36,660 nucleotides of DNA from an uncultured Thermoleophilia bacterium (GTDB lineage Bacteria; Actinomycetota; Thermoleophilia; UBA2241), in contig CAIOZS010000319.1 in assembly GCA_903862845.1 (NCBI GenBank), positions 1-36,660 on the forward strand, given 5' to 3'. This document shows, in pieces, positions 23,756 through 30,764 of this stretch. The stretch's first letter is position 1; each line of letters starts with the position of its first letter. A program made the position numbers and the translations under genes. Under the pieces are notes generated by a model. It ran no database searches, was not told where the DNA came from, and worked only from the letters and a program-made list of their open reading frames with translations.

Positions 23756-23788
23756 GCGTAATGTACGCAGTGAACGTTGTGAAAGCAA
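23756..23788 (-). promoter_or_regulatory. Promoter and palindromic operator of the regulator-RND operon
   Basis: On the minus strand TTGCTT (23788-23783), 17 bases and TACATT (23765-23760) form a good sigma-70 promoter with predicted start near 23753. The palindrome GCGTA-ATG-TACGC (23756-23768) covers the -10 box and is flanked by TCAACG and CGTTGT, which extend the symmetry. Repression by the GbsR/MarR-type protein is inferred. Confidence 0.65.
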
Positions 23789-23831
23789 CCCGACGCCATG
23801 GACGCGCGAGGGCCGCCGGCGCGGCGCAGCG

Positions 23832-24773
23832 TCAGTCGCCGGCGGCGAGCGCGAGATCGGCGAGGCGCTCGGCGACCGCCGCGATGCGCTCGCGCCCCTG
23901 CAGGGGCGCGAGCCAGCGCGGCGGGATGCCCGCCTCGCCGTACACGGCGCCGGCCAGGGCGCCGGTCACGGCGCCGACGGTGTCGGCGTCGTTGCCCAGG
24001 TTCACGGAGAAGCAGACGGCTTCCTCGAACGTGCCCGTGTGAAGCACCGCCCAGACCGCCGTGCGCAAGGTGTCGAGGACGAAGGCCGAGCTCTGGACCT
24101 CTTCCGGCTCGGCTTCCAGCGCCTCACGCAGCGTGGCGCTGACGCGTTTGTCTTCCTCGTCGATGGTGTGGGCGATGGATGGCAGCTCTTCGCGCACCTC
24201 GCCGGCGATCGCGGCGTCGAGGAGGTCGTTGAAGGCCACGCAGGCCCAGCCGGCGAGGCGGTCGAAGTGCGTGAGCGTGGACTCGCGCTGCGAGGTGGCG
24301 TGGCGCTCCTCGGCGTCGCCGCAGTACAGCAAGGCCAGAGGCGCGCAGCGCATGAGGCTGCCGTTACCTGCCGTGGGGCTGCCGAGGATCTCAAAGGCGC
24401 GCCGGGAAGCGAGATCCCAGTGCGTGCCGGAGCGGAAGCTCAGCATCACGGTGCGGACCGTCAGGCTCACGTCGCGCGGCGTGCCGTCGAACCATCTCAG
24501 GAAGCGCTCCATGATGTCCTCGGGGTCGAAGCCGCGGCGGTCGGCCAGACTTTCCGCGAGACAGAGCATCATCGCCGTGGCGTCGGAGGCCTCGCCGGGC
24601 GCCACGTCGTGGCAGCCGCCGCCGAGCATCTCGGTGATAACGCCGTAGCGTTCCTGGATCTGCGCCGCGGTGAGGAAATCGGCCGGCGCGCCCAACGCCT
24701 CGCCGACCGCGAGGCCGAGCAGGACGCCGCGAAAGCGGTCGCGCAGCACGGGACTCGCGAGGCGCAGCGGCAT
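23832..24773 (-). CDS. ADP-ribosylglycohydrolase (DraG/ARH) family protein with altered metal site
   Basis: 313 aa. Family landmarks are GLAVGEALGAP (residues 20-30), the SDAT motif at 63-66, NGSLMR (137-142) and the late GNDADTVGAVTGALAG (from 260) with Asp262 and Asp264. Active relatives normally have GDALG and a T/S-D-D-T metal motif; here these read GEALG and S-D-A-T, so one of the two conserved metal-binding Asp residues is Ala65. The product may be a glycohydrolase with a changed metal site or an ADP-ribose-binding protein. Its start overlaps the stop of the M20 peptidase gene by one base, so the two are an operon. Confidence 0.82.
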   Translation of the reverse strand: MPLRLASPVLRDRFRGVLLGLAVGEALGAPADFLTAAQIQERYGVITEMLGGGCHDVAPGEASDATAMMLCLAESLADRRGFDPEDIMERFLRWFDGTPRDVSLTVRTVMLSFRSGTHWDLASRRAFEILGSPTAGNGSLMRCAPLALLYCGDAEERHATSQRESTLTHFDRLAGWACVAFNDLLDAAIAGEVREELPSIAHTIDEEDKRVSATLREALEAEPEEVQSSAFVLDTLRTAVWAVLHTGTFEEAVCFSVNLGNDADTVGAVTGALAGAVYGEAGIPPRWLAPLQGRERIAAVAERLADLALAAGD

Positions 24774-26146
24774 CAGGCGAGCAGTTCGCGGGCGAGACGC
24801 TCAAAGAAGAGCGCCTGGTAGGTGACGTCTTCGACGCGGATGCGTTCGTCGGGCTCGTGGTCGCGGCCGCCCCTCATGGCATGGAAGCTCTCGGCGACGT
24901 ACGGAGCGAAGCCGTACGCGATGCAGTCGGGGAAGCGCTCGCGTACCCAGCGCGAGTCGGTGAAGCTGCCGGAGCACATGGGCGCCAGCACCGCGTCCGG
25001 GAAGTCCCCACGCACGACGCGCGCGATGCTCTCGCTGAGCGCGGTCGGCGCCGGCGACGCGTTGGGCGTGGTCGAGTCGATCCACTCGAGCTCCCAGTCG
25101 ATGCCCAGCGGATCGAGGACGGCGGCCACCAGCTCAGCGGTGCCGGCGGCGGTCATCTCGGGCAGGATGCGGCAGTCGATGGAGGCTTCGGCACGCGTGG
25201 GGATAACGTTCACAGCCTTGCCGGCGTCGAGCATCGTGGGCGTGAACGTGGCGCCGAGCAGAGGCTCGACCAGCGAGGCGAGCTCCGCGTCGAGGCGGCG
25301 CAGGTCGGCGCCGGCGGCGCGCGCCGTGCCGGGGTCTTTGAGGCGCGCACGCAGGCCGGCCTCGGTGACGACCGCGTCGATGAACTGCGCCGTGAGCGGA
25401 GAGACGATGGCCGGTGGGTCGTAGAGGCCGAGGGCGACAACGGCGCGCGCCAGGTCGATGACCGCGCTGCGCTCCTTCTCGGGCACCGACGCGTGGCCGC
25501 CGCGCCCGCGCGTGCGGATGCGGAACTGCGCGAAAGCCTTCTCGGCGGCGGCGAGCAGGAAGACCTTCTGGCCGCCGACCTGCAGCCAGAGGCCGCCCAT
25601 GCCTTCGTTCACGAGGTACTCGGAGCGCAGCGTGTCGGGCTCGTTGCGGCAGAGCCAGCGCACGCCGCAGTGGTCGCCGACCTCTTCGTCGACGGTGGCT
25701 GCGTACTTGACCGTGCCGGCGAAGTCGGCGCCCGAGCGCTTGAGGCGCGCCAGCGCCACAGCCTCGGCGGCCACCTGATTCTTCATGTCGGTGGCGCCGC
25801 AGCCCCACACGTAGGCGTTCTTCACAACGCCGGCGAAGGGCGGCACGCTCCATTCGCCGGCGTCGGCGGGCACGACGTCCATGTGACCCATGTAGGTCAG
25901 CGTGGGGCCGGGGCGCGCGCCGTCGAGGCGCGCGACGAGGTTCTGACGCTGCGGACTTTCGCCGACGAGGGTGCTGGCGATGCCGTTGCCCGCCAGGTAG
26001 TCCTGCAGCACGAGGGCGCAAGCCGTCTCGTTGCCGGGCGGGTTCGTGGTGTCGACGCGCAGCAGGGCGGTGAAGAGGTCGACGACTTCACGCTCAAGAG
26101 CGTTCCAGTCGTCGACCTCAAGGCCGTACAACGCCACCGTCACCAT
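24773..26146 (-). CDS. M20 family metallopeptidase / deacylase (ArgE/DapE-like)
   Basis: 457 aa. The two-zinc site is complete: His88 and Asp90 in GHMDVVP, bridging Asp120 in GATDMK, catalytic Glu154 and metal Glu155 in DEEVG, a further acidic ligand in VNEGMG, and a C-terminal His in FHAMRGG. The dimerisation domain lies between, with GGHASVPE. Members cut short peptides or N-acyl and N-carbamoyl amino acids; the exact substrate is open. The start is not fully certain: GCAGGTTGGG before the ATG is a weak ribosome-binding site and a GTG follows at codon 2. TATCAT at 26187-26182 may be the -10 box. Confidence 0.9.
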   Translation of the reverse strand: MVTVALYGLEVDDWNALEREVVDLFTALLRVDTTNPPGNETACALVLQDYLAGNGIASTLVGESPQRQNLVARLDGARPGPTLTYMGHMDVVPADAGEWSVPPFAGVVKNAYVWGCGATDMKNQVAAEAVALARLKRSGADFAGTVKYAATVDEEVGDHCGVRWLCRNEPDTLRSEYLVNEGMGGLWLQVGGQKVFLLAAAEKAFAQFRIRTRGRGGHASVPEKERSAVIDLARAVVALGLYDPPAIVSPLTAQFIDAVVTEAGLRARLKDPGTARAAGADLRRLDAELASLVEPLLGATFTPTMLDAGKAVNVIPTRAEASIDCRILPEMTAAGTAELVAAVLDPLGIDWELEWIDSTTPNASPAPTALSESIARVVRGDFPDAVLAPMCSGSFTDSRWVRERFPDCIAYGFAPYVAESFHAMRGGRDHEPDERIRVEDVTYQALFFERLARELLA

Positions 26147-26266
26147 CCCAACCTGCGGAAAAGAGGGACTCGCCAGCGCTCATGATAACGGTCTGTACTT
26201 CGCGCTGCGAACCACTTAGGCTCAGGCTCAGAGTGTACCCCGTCCGAGCGTGCAGGAGGAAGCCTC

Positions 26267-27457
26267 ATGAGGATCGCCGTCATCGGCGCCGGCGCCATGG
26301 GTCGCTGGGCTGTCAAAGAGCTTGCCATCAGCCCCGAGGTCGACGAGATCGTCGTCGGCGACTTCGACGAGGAGCAGGCGCGCGCCGTGGCCGCCACCTA
26401 CGGCGGCGACAGGGCCAAGGCGGTCTTCGTCGACGCCCGCGACGCGGAGAGCGTCAAGAAGGCCATCGCCGGCTGCGACGCCATGGTCAACGCTACGCAG
26501 CACTTCTGGAACATCACCGTGATGCACGCCGCGGCGGCCGCCAGGGTGCACTACACCGACATGGGCGGCCTCTTTCACGTGACCAAGCAGCAGGTGGAGC
26601 TGGCCGGCGAGTTCGAGAAGGCCGGCGTCACCGCCGTGATCGCCATGGGCGGCGCCCCCGGCGTCACCAACATCCTCGCCAAGTACGGTGCCGAGCGGCT
26701 GGACGTGGTGGAAGAGGCGCACGCCCTGTGCGGCAACGTCGACGACACCGACTGGAGCGGCTACGACGGCTGGGCCCCCCCGTATTCTCTCGAGACCCTG
26801 TGCGACGAGTTCAGCGTCACGGCGCCGGAGCTCGTGGGTGGCCACTGGAACATGGACATCAGCGGAGGTGAGGGGCCGGAGGACATCGACTTCGGTGAGC
26901 CGGCCGGCATCCTCGAGGCGCACTACACGATCCACTCCGAGCCGTTCACCTTCTGGCACACGTGGAAGGATCAGGGGCTCAGGAGCGCGACCTTCAAGCT
27001 GTCGCTGCCCGCCGAGTTTACGCAACAGATGCGCTTTCTGAATACGATCGGCATGACGCGCACCGACGAGGTCGAGGTGAGGGGTGGCCACGTGCGGCCG
27101 CGCGACGTGCTTCTCAAGGTCGTCGGCGAGATCGCGCGGCCCGCCGGCGTCGTGCTCGACGACGTCGACTACCTGCTCGGGGTGGTGCGTGGCCTCAAAG
27201 ACGGGCGCCGGGTGGAGTGGCGCGTGCGCGCCACCGTCCCGGCCTGCAAGGAGCACGGCGCCGGCGGCGGCGACGTCGACACCGGCATCCCGCCGGCGAT
27301 CGTCGCCAAGATGATGGCCAGCGGCGAGATCGCCGGCCCCGGAGTGTTCGTGCCCGAGCAGATCGTGCCCTGCGAGCGGTTCTTTGCCGAGCTCGCGCGC
27401 TGGGGCGTCACCGTCGACGCGCAGATGCGTGAGATCCTGGCGGCGCCGGAGGTCTGA
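26267..27457 (+). CDS. Saccharopine dehydrogenase family oxidoreductase (2)
   Basis: 396 aa, with a strong AGGAGGA ribosome-binding site. The Rossmann loop is G7-x-G9-x-x-G12, with an acidic strand-2 end (GDFD) favouring NAD(H). GGAPGVTNILA and the RGGHVRP segment correspond to GIDPGVSDMFA and RGAMISP of the enzyme at 15290, so the two are paralogs, probably both in the lysine 6-dehydrogenase-like group. It is divergent from the M20 peptidase / ADP-ribosylglycohydrolase operon, and amino-acid catabolism would unite it with the peptidase, though this is only context. The 120-base gap contains a GGCTCA direct repeat but no clear promoter for this gene. Confidence 0.83.
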   Translation: MRIAVIGAGAMGRWAVKELAISPEVDEIVVGDFDEEQARAVAATYGGDRAKAVFVDARDAESVKKAIAGCDAMVNATQHFWNITVMHAAAAARVHYTDMGGLFHVTKQQVELAGEFEKAGVTAVIAMGGAPGVTNILAKYGAERLDVVEEAHALCGNVDDTDWSGYDGWAPPYSLETLCDEFSVTAPELVGGHWNMDISGGEGPEDIDFGEPAGILEAHYTIHSEPFTFWHTWKDQGLRSATFKLSLPAEFTQQMRFLNTIGMTRTDEVEVRGGHVRPRDVLLKVVGEIARPAGVVLDDVDYLLGVVRGLKDGRRVEWRVRATVPACKEHGAGGGDVDTGIPPAIVAKMMASGEIAGPGVFVPEQIVPCERFFAELARWGVTVDAQMREILAAPEV

Positions 27458-27557
27458 GCCTGGCCGGCGCTCGAGGGCCGAGCCGGGCGCGCGCCGCCCG
27501 GTGCTCCACCGGTCTGCGCGGCGCGCATCCAACGGCTTCGTCCCGCATGGCCGAGCC

Positions 27558-27573
27558 TATACTCCTGGAGTAT
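27558..27573 (+). promoter_or_regulatory. -10 box and palindrome upstream of the RiPP precursor gene
   Basis: TATACT (27558-27563) is a consensus-like -10 box. It overlaps the palindrome ATACTCC-T-GGAGTAT (27559-27573), perfect 7-bp arms around one base, which would also cover the predicted start near 27570. The -35 region is poor, so the promoter may need an activator or be under a repressor. The leader to the ATG would be about 78 bases. Confidence 0.5.
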
Positions 27574-27647
27574 GGATCCGGTCGGCGGCACTCGCGACGG
27601 CCGGCGAACCCGGATGCGGCGTCAAACGGAACGAAGGGAGATCGACG

Positions 27648-27896
27648 ATGTCGCAGGAGCAGGCCGCAGCATTCATCGAGAGAATGACGACGGATGAGGC
27701 GTTTCGCGCCCAGGTGATGGGGGTGGCGGACGAGACGGAACGGATGGAGCTCATCGGCGCCGAGGGATTCGACTGCAGCGCGGGCGAGATCAAAGCGGCG
27801 GCGGCCGAGCTCGCCGAGGGTGACCTCGAAGGCGTCGTCGGCGGCAACAGCTGGGGCAACAGCTGGGGTGAGAAGGGCTTGCTCTTGGACTTCTGA
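27648..27896 (+). CDS. RiPP precursor with Nif11-like leader and double-Gly cleavage site
   Basis: 82 aa, with an AGGGAG ribosome-binding site. Residues 1-64 fit the Nif11-like leader family: MSQEQAAAFIERM at the start, a helical acidic body, and an EGDLEGVVGG ending. The Gly65-Gly66 pair is the usual cut site of the peptidase-type ABC exporters. The predicted core (67-82) is NSWGNSWGEKGLLLDF: a repeated NSWG, then a hydrophobic end. It has no Cys and two Ser, so a lanthipeptide is unlikely; the Trp-Gly-Asn step resembles sites of cyclophane-forming radical SAM enzymes, none of which is in the window. A methyltransferase-like gene follows on the same strand. A bulged hairpin at 27911-27933 may terminate the transcript. 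Confidence 0.82.
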   Translation: MSQEQAAAFIERMTTDEAFRAQVMGVADETERMELIGAEGFDCSAGEIKAAAAELAEGDLEGVVGGNSWGNSWGEKGLLLDF

Positions 27897-28058
27897 GGCA
27901 GCGGCCGAGGCGCGGACGTCCCTGAGGACCGCGGACGGGAGGTCCGGCGCCGGCGTTGCCGCACGCGGGCCCCAGCGGCCTTCTCCATCCGCCCTGCGGG
28001 TTCTGGCCGGCTGCTCGAACGGGCGGCCCGGCGTACTTGTGTGCTCGTGAGAGGAGTC

Positions 28059-28154
28059 GTGCCGGCAGGTCTGCGGGTCGCCGGCGCCCGATTGGGCTGC
28101 GCCGCGGCCGCAGTGCGGGCTCACGGCGCCGGACTCGAAGGGATGGTCGCGTGA
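28059..28154 (+). CDS. Possible 31-aa leader peptide coupled to the methyltransferase-like gene
   Basis: A GTG at 28059 lies just after AGAGGAG, and the short frame ends in a TGA that overlaps the GTG start of the next gene as GTGA, the same coupling seen at sbcDC, the ABC operon and the RND operon. The product would be Ala/Gly/Arg-rich, with one Cys. It shows no recognisable family. The start may lie four codons earlier. Coupling and ribosome-binding site are the only support; chance cannot be excluded in sequence this GC-rich. Confidence 0.3.
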   Translation: MPAGLRVAGARLGCAAAAVRAHGAGLEGMVA

Positions 28155-28834
28155 GGGAACAGTACGACCGCCGGCGGGTGACCGACGACCTGACTCTGGT
28201 GCCTTTCAGCTTCAGCGGCTACAAAGGACTCGCCTTCCACCGTCTCCTGCTGGAGGACTCGGTGCGAACGGAGTCGTTCAGGCGAGCCATCGCCAAGGTC
28301 GTCAAAGAGGGAGATGTCGTCGTTGACCTCGGCGCGGGAACGGGCATCCTCTCGTACTTCGCCTGTCAGGCCGGCGCCGCGCGGGTCTACGCGATCGAGT
28401 CCGACAGCATCATCGAGGTCGCCAGACAGGTCGCTCGCCAGAACGGCATGGACGACAGGATCACGTTCATCAAAGAGAGCTCGTGGATGACGAACCTGCC
28501 GGAGCACGTCGATGTCGTCGTCTCGGAGGTGTGGCGCCAGGTGTTCTTCCCCATCGCGCGGGAAGTCGAGGTGGAGGCGGGCAGCGTGGTCGACGTGCGC
28601 CTGGTCCTGAGGCGCTCGGAGACCGACGTCTGCGGGTGCTTCGAGTGGGCTGTCGGCGTGCGAGACGGCGGCGAGCGGAGGACCATCGCGACGCAGTCCA
28701 CAAGGGCGAGCTATCCCTACGATATCGGCGAGCTCTGTGAGGGCATGACGTGCCGCCCCGATGTGGACGGGAGGACGAGAAACGCAGGCATCGAGAGACG
28801 CGAGCTCCTGAAATGGATCGTGACAAAGCTGTGA
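28151..28834 (+). CDS. PRMT-like class I SAM methyltransferase, apparently shortened by internal deletion
   Basis: 227 aa, starting at a GTG with AAGGGA upstream. Residues 20-127 follow protein arginine methyltransferase-like enzymes closely: motif I VVDLGAGTGILSYFA (57-71), the acidic Glu83 after strand 2, and VDVVVSE (120-126), whose Glu is the first of the double-E loop. Directly after it, at about residue 128, the chain resembles the far C-terminal part of longer relatives (QVFFPI, VEAGSVVDVRL, then W and TQST). The second Glu of the double-E loop and most of the middle are absent; I estimate more than 100 residues missing, from memory of the family. The frame stays open. It may modify the RiPP upstream, or be a relic. 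Confidence 0.75.
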   Translation: MREQYDRRRVTDDLTLVPFSFSGYKGLAFHRLLLEDSVRTESFRRAIAKVVKEGDVVVDLGAGTGILSYFACQAGAARVYAIESDSIIEVARQVARQNGMDDRITFIKESSWMTNLPEHVDVVVSEVWRQVFFPIAREVEVEAGSVVDVRLVLRRSETDVCGCFEWAVGVRDGGERRTIATQSTRASYPYDIGELCEGMTCRPDVDGRTRNAGIERRELLKWIVTKL

Positions 28835-28925
28835 GGCGCCTTCTGGCGCGGCGCTGCCAGGGCGGCAAGGCGCCGGAGGCCCGAGCCTGGCCGGCGCCGG
28901 CGCGCCGCGCTCGGCCAGCGCCGCA

Positions 28926-29858
28926 TCACAGGTCCAGCGCCGCCTGTGCCGGCCCGGTCTCCACGCCCAGCAGCTGCGCCATCCGCCGCGCGTTGCGCAT
29001 GCCCCAGTCCTCGTAGTTGTTGTTGAAGAGGACGTGCACTGCCTGCGTCTGCCGCGCCAGCTCGCGCACCTGCGGGACCCACTCGCGCAGCTCGTCGTCG
29101 CTGTAGAGGTACTTGAAGCGCTCCGACGCCACTCTGGTCTTCGCCTCCCAGGTGTCCGCGTTGCGCCCGTGCAGCCGCACGATCGCCAGAGGCGCGGTGG
29201 CGGCGACGGTCGCCGGCGTGCTCGAACGGAAGCCCTGCGGTTCGTCGACGCAGACGTAGGCGAGCCCGGCGTCCTCCAGAAGGCGGAGCGTACCGGCGGC
29301 GGCCTGCTGGTCCATCCAGCCGCCGCCGCGAAGCTCCACGGCGAGCGTCCAGCCGGGCAGTCGTCGCGGCAGCTCGCGCAGGTAGGCGGCGTTGGCCTCC
29401 GAGCGCACGAACCACGGCGGGAACTGGAAGAGAACGGCGCCGAGCTTGCCGGCGTCGGCCAGCGGCGACAGCGCGCGCCGGTGCAGCTCCCAGAGCTTCT
29501 CTACGGCGTCCGCAGCGACATCCTTGCGGTAGACGTTCTTCTTGGCGAGCGTTTCGGCGGGCAGAGCCTCGCGGAGCCACGCGGGGAGGCGCTCGACGCG
29601 CGCCGGGTGCCCCGTGAGCAGGGCGTAGGCTTTCACGTTGAAGACGAAGCCTGCGGGCGTGCGCGCCGCCCACAGCTCGCTATTGCGCGCGGACGGCGGC
29701 GCGTAGTAGGTGGCGTCGACCTCGACGATCGGGAACTGCTCGGCGTAGTACCTCAGTCGTGCTTCGGCGCTGGTGACGCCGCGCGGGTAGAAGCGCCCGC
29801 CGGCGATCAGCGTGGGGTCGGTCCACGAACAGCTCCCCACAAGGACGCGCGCGCTCAT
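28926..29858 (-). CDS. DUF72 (YecE-like) TIM-barrel protein
   Basis: 310 aa. The opening VLVGSCSWTDPTL, then FPIVEVDATYYAPP, FNVKAY, LGAVLFQFPPWF, VELRGGGW and the late NNNYEDWG are standard landmarks of the DUF72 family, which has a TIM-barrel fold and no established reaction. The ATG at 29858 is preceded by GGGAGG; an earlier in-frame start would run through the upstream promoter region. No membrane segment. It is a single gene whose stop faces the RiPP locus and whose start faces the tRNA region. Confidence 0.9.
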   Translation of the reverse strand: MSARVLVGSCSWTDPTLIAGGRFYPRGVTSAEARLRYYAEQFPIVEVDATYYAPPSARNSELWAARTPAGFVFNVKAYALLTGHPARVERLPAWLREALPAETLAKKNVYRKDVAADAVEKLWELHRRALSPLADAGKLGAVLFQFPPWFVRSEANAAYLRELPRRLPGWTLAVELRGGGWMDQQAAAGTLRLLEDAGLAYVCVDEPQGFRSSTPATVAATAPLAIVRLHGRNADTWEAKTRVASERFKYLYSDDELREWVPQVRELARQTQAVHVLFNNNYEDWGMRNARRMAQLLGVETGPAQAALDL

Positions 29859-29897
29859 GCGGGCCTCCCTCTCTTTCGCTTCACTGCGCAAGTAACG

Positions 29898-29926
29898 TTG
29901 TTCCACCGGCGCGCCGGCTCTATACT
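29898..29926 (+). promoter_or_regulatory. Strong promoter with a 12-bp palindrome in its spacer
   Basis: TTGTTC (29898-29903) and TATACT (29921-29926) are 17 bases apart on the plus strand. The spacer holds the perfect palindrome CCGGCGCGCCGG (29906-29917), a possible operator. No convincing coding sequence follows before the tRNA. Confidence 0.55.
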
Positions 29927-29932
29927 TGACAT

Positions 29933-30046
29933 GAGTGAAGATGAGTCGGCGCCATGGTCTCTGCAGGCCACAGCCTCGAGCACGTTGGGGCACCGAAGGG
30001 GGCGCCGCCGATGGGCGGGACCTGCGCAGCAGGTGACCGCCCATCG
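29933..30046 (+). ncRNA. Candidate small RNA ending in a long hairpin
   Basis: Transcription from the promoter at 29898-29926 would start near 29933. About 76 bases later a long stem forms: CGATGGGCGG (30009-30018) with CCGCCCATCG (30037-30046), then ACCTGC with GCAGGT inside, closing a GCA loop, 16 pairs with one small internal loop. The stretch lies between the DUF72 gene (opposite strand) and tRNA-Leu. A 57-codon frame beginning at 29931 has no ribosome-binding site and runs through the hairpin, so I prefer a non-coding transcript of about 115 bases. Read-through into the tRNA is possible. Confidence 0.4.
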
Positions 30047-30100
30047 TCATGAGCGGCGCCCGCGGGAGCGCAGCGCCTTGCTCGCCGGGCCGGCCCCGCG

Positions 30101-30129
30101 TTGAAGTTCGCCCGCGACTTTCCTATACT
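30101..30129 (+). promoter_or_regulatory. tRNA-Leu promoter
   Basis: TTGAAG (30101-30106), a 17-base spacer and TATACT (30124-30129) predict a start near 30136, about 8 bases before the mature tRNA 5' end. Confidence 0.75.
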
Positions 30130-30143
30130 CTGCTTCCCTCAGT

Positions 30144-30232
30144 GTCGGAATGGCGGAATTGGTAGACGCGCTAGGTTGAGGGCCTAGTGAGGGCATAACC
30201 TCATGGGGGTTCAAGTCCCCCTTCCGACACCA
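30144..30232 (+). tRNA. tRNA-Leu (anticodon GAG)
   Basis: All arms fold: acceptor GTCGGAA with TTCCGAC, D-arm with GGTAGACGC, anticodon stem CTAGG/CCTAG around the loop TTGAGGG (anticodon GAG, reading CUC and CUU), a long class II variable arm, and T-arm GGGGG-TTCAAGT-CCCCC. Discriminator A and an encoded CCA end the gene. Class II structure and anticodon both indicate leucine. No duplicated 3' end was seen that would mark an integrated element. Confidence 0.97.
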
Positions 30233-30422
30233 CTCTTTCCCCTTTGCTCCGCGGCCGTCTGGTGGCGACCTCTCCGCACGCCCCATGCGCCGGCCGCCGC
30301 GAGCTCTCGTGGCCGCCGCGCCTCCTCGTGCCCGTGCCGACGTCCTTTGGGCGGCCCCGTCGGCACGCAGTCTACCCTGCGAACGGCAGCGGACCGGCGG
30401 TTGTGAAGCCGGAGGGCGGGGT

Positions 30423-30764
30423 ATGAGCCCAGAGGAGCAGCATGACGAATCGGGAGGACCGATGAGCGAGACCCGCAACCTTAGAACCCCCGGGCCCGGC
30501 GACCTCGACGTCTGGCGGGCCGAGTTTGACGAGCTCGAGCTGCGCATGGATGCGCTGCGCCAGGCCTTCCTCGACGGCGTGCGCTCGTTCACCATGACGG
30601 ACGAGTCGGTCGAGCGCATTCACGCACGGTTCGACGACCTCGGCGAGCAGCTTCACAAGATGCACTGCACCTACCCGTTCGGCGGCTGGCCAGGGCAAGA
30701 GGATTGCCGTTTCGAGCCGCCCGTGCCCTATGCCAGCGACGCACACAAACCGGCGGATGCCTGA
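30423..30764 (+). CDS. Small hypothetical protein upstream of a STAS-HATPase gene
   Basis: 113 aa from the ATG at 30423, which has GGAGG upstream; the ATG at 30462 (100 aa) also has a good GGGAGG site and could be the true start. The protein is acidic and mostly helical, with a likely short coiled coil at about residues 28-80, then a Cys/His/Trp/Pro-containing end (HCTYPFGGWPGQEDC). No family is recognised. Its end overlaps the start of the next gene by 8 bases, so it is co-translated with a predicted anti-sigma-type kinase and may act in the same switch. TACCCT at 30373-30378 could be the -10 box. Confidence 0.72.
   Translation: MSPEEQHDESGGPMSETRNLRTPGPGDLDVWRAEFDELELRMDALRQAFLDGVRSFTMTDESVERIHARFDDLGEQLHKMHCTYPFGGWPGQEDCRFEPPVPYASDAHKPADA

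Noticed and set aside
27408-28124. Minus-strand frames opposite the RiPP precursor
   Set aside because: They are antisense to a gene with a good ribosome-binding site and a recognisable leader, and show no family features themselves.
29931-30104. 57-codon plus-strand frame after the TATACT box at 29921
   Set aside because: The ATG lies before the predicted transcript start, there is no ribosome-binding site, and the frame runs through the long hairpin into an Arg-rich end. A non-coding transcript explains the region better.
30144-30232. tRNA-Leu as an integration site of a mobile element
   Set aside because: No integrase and no repeated tRNA 3' end were seen, and flanking genes have the same composition as the rest.
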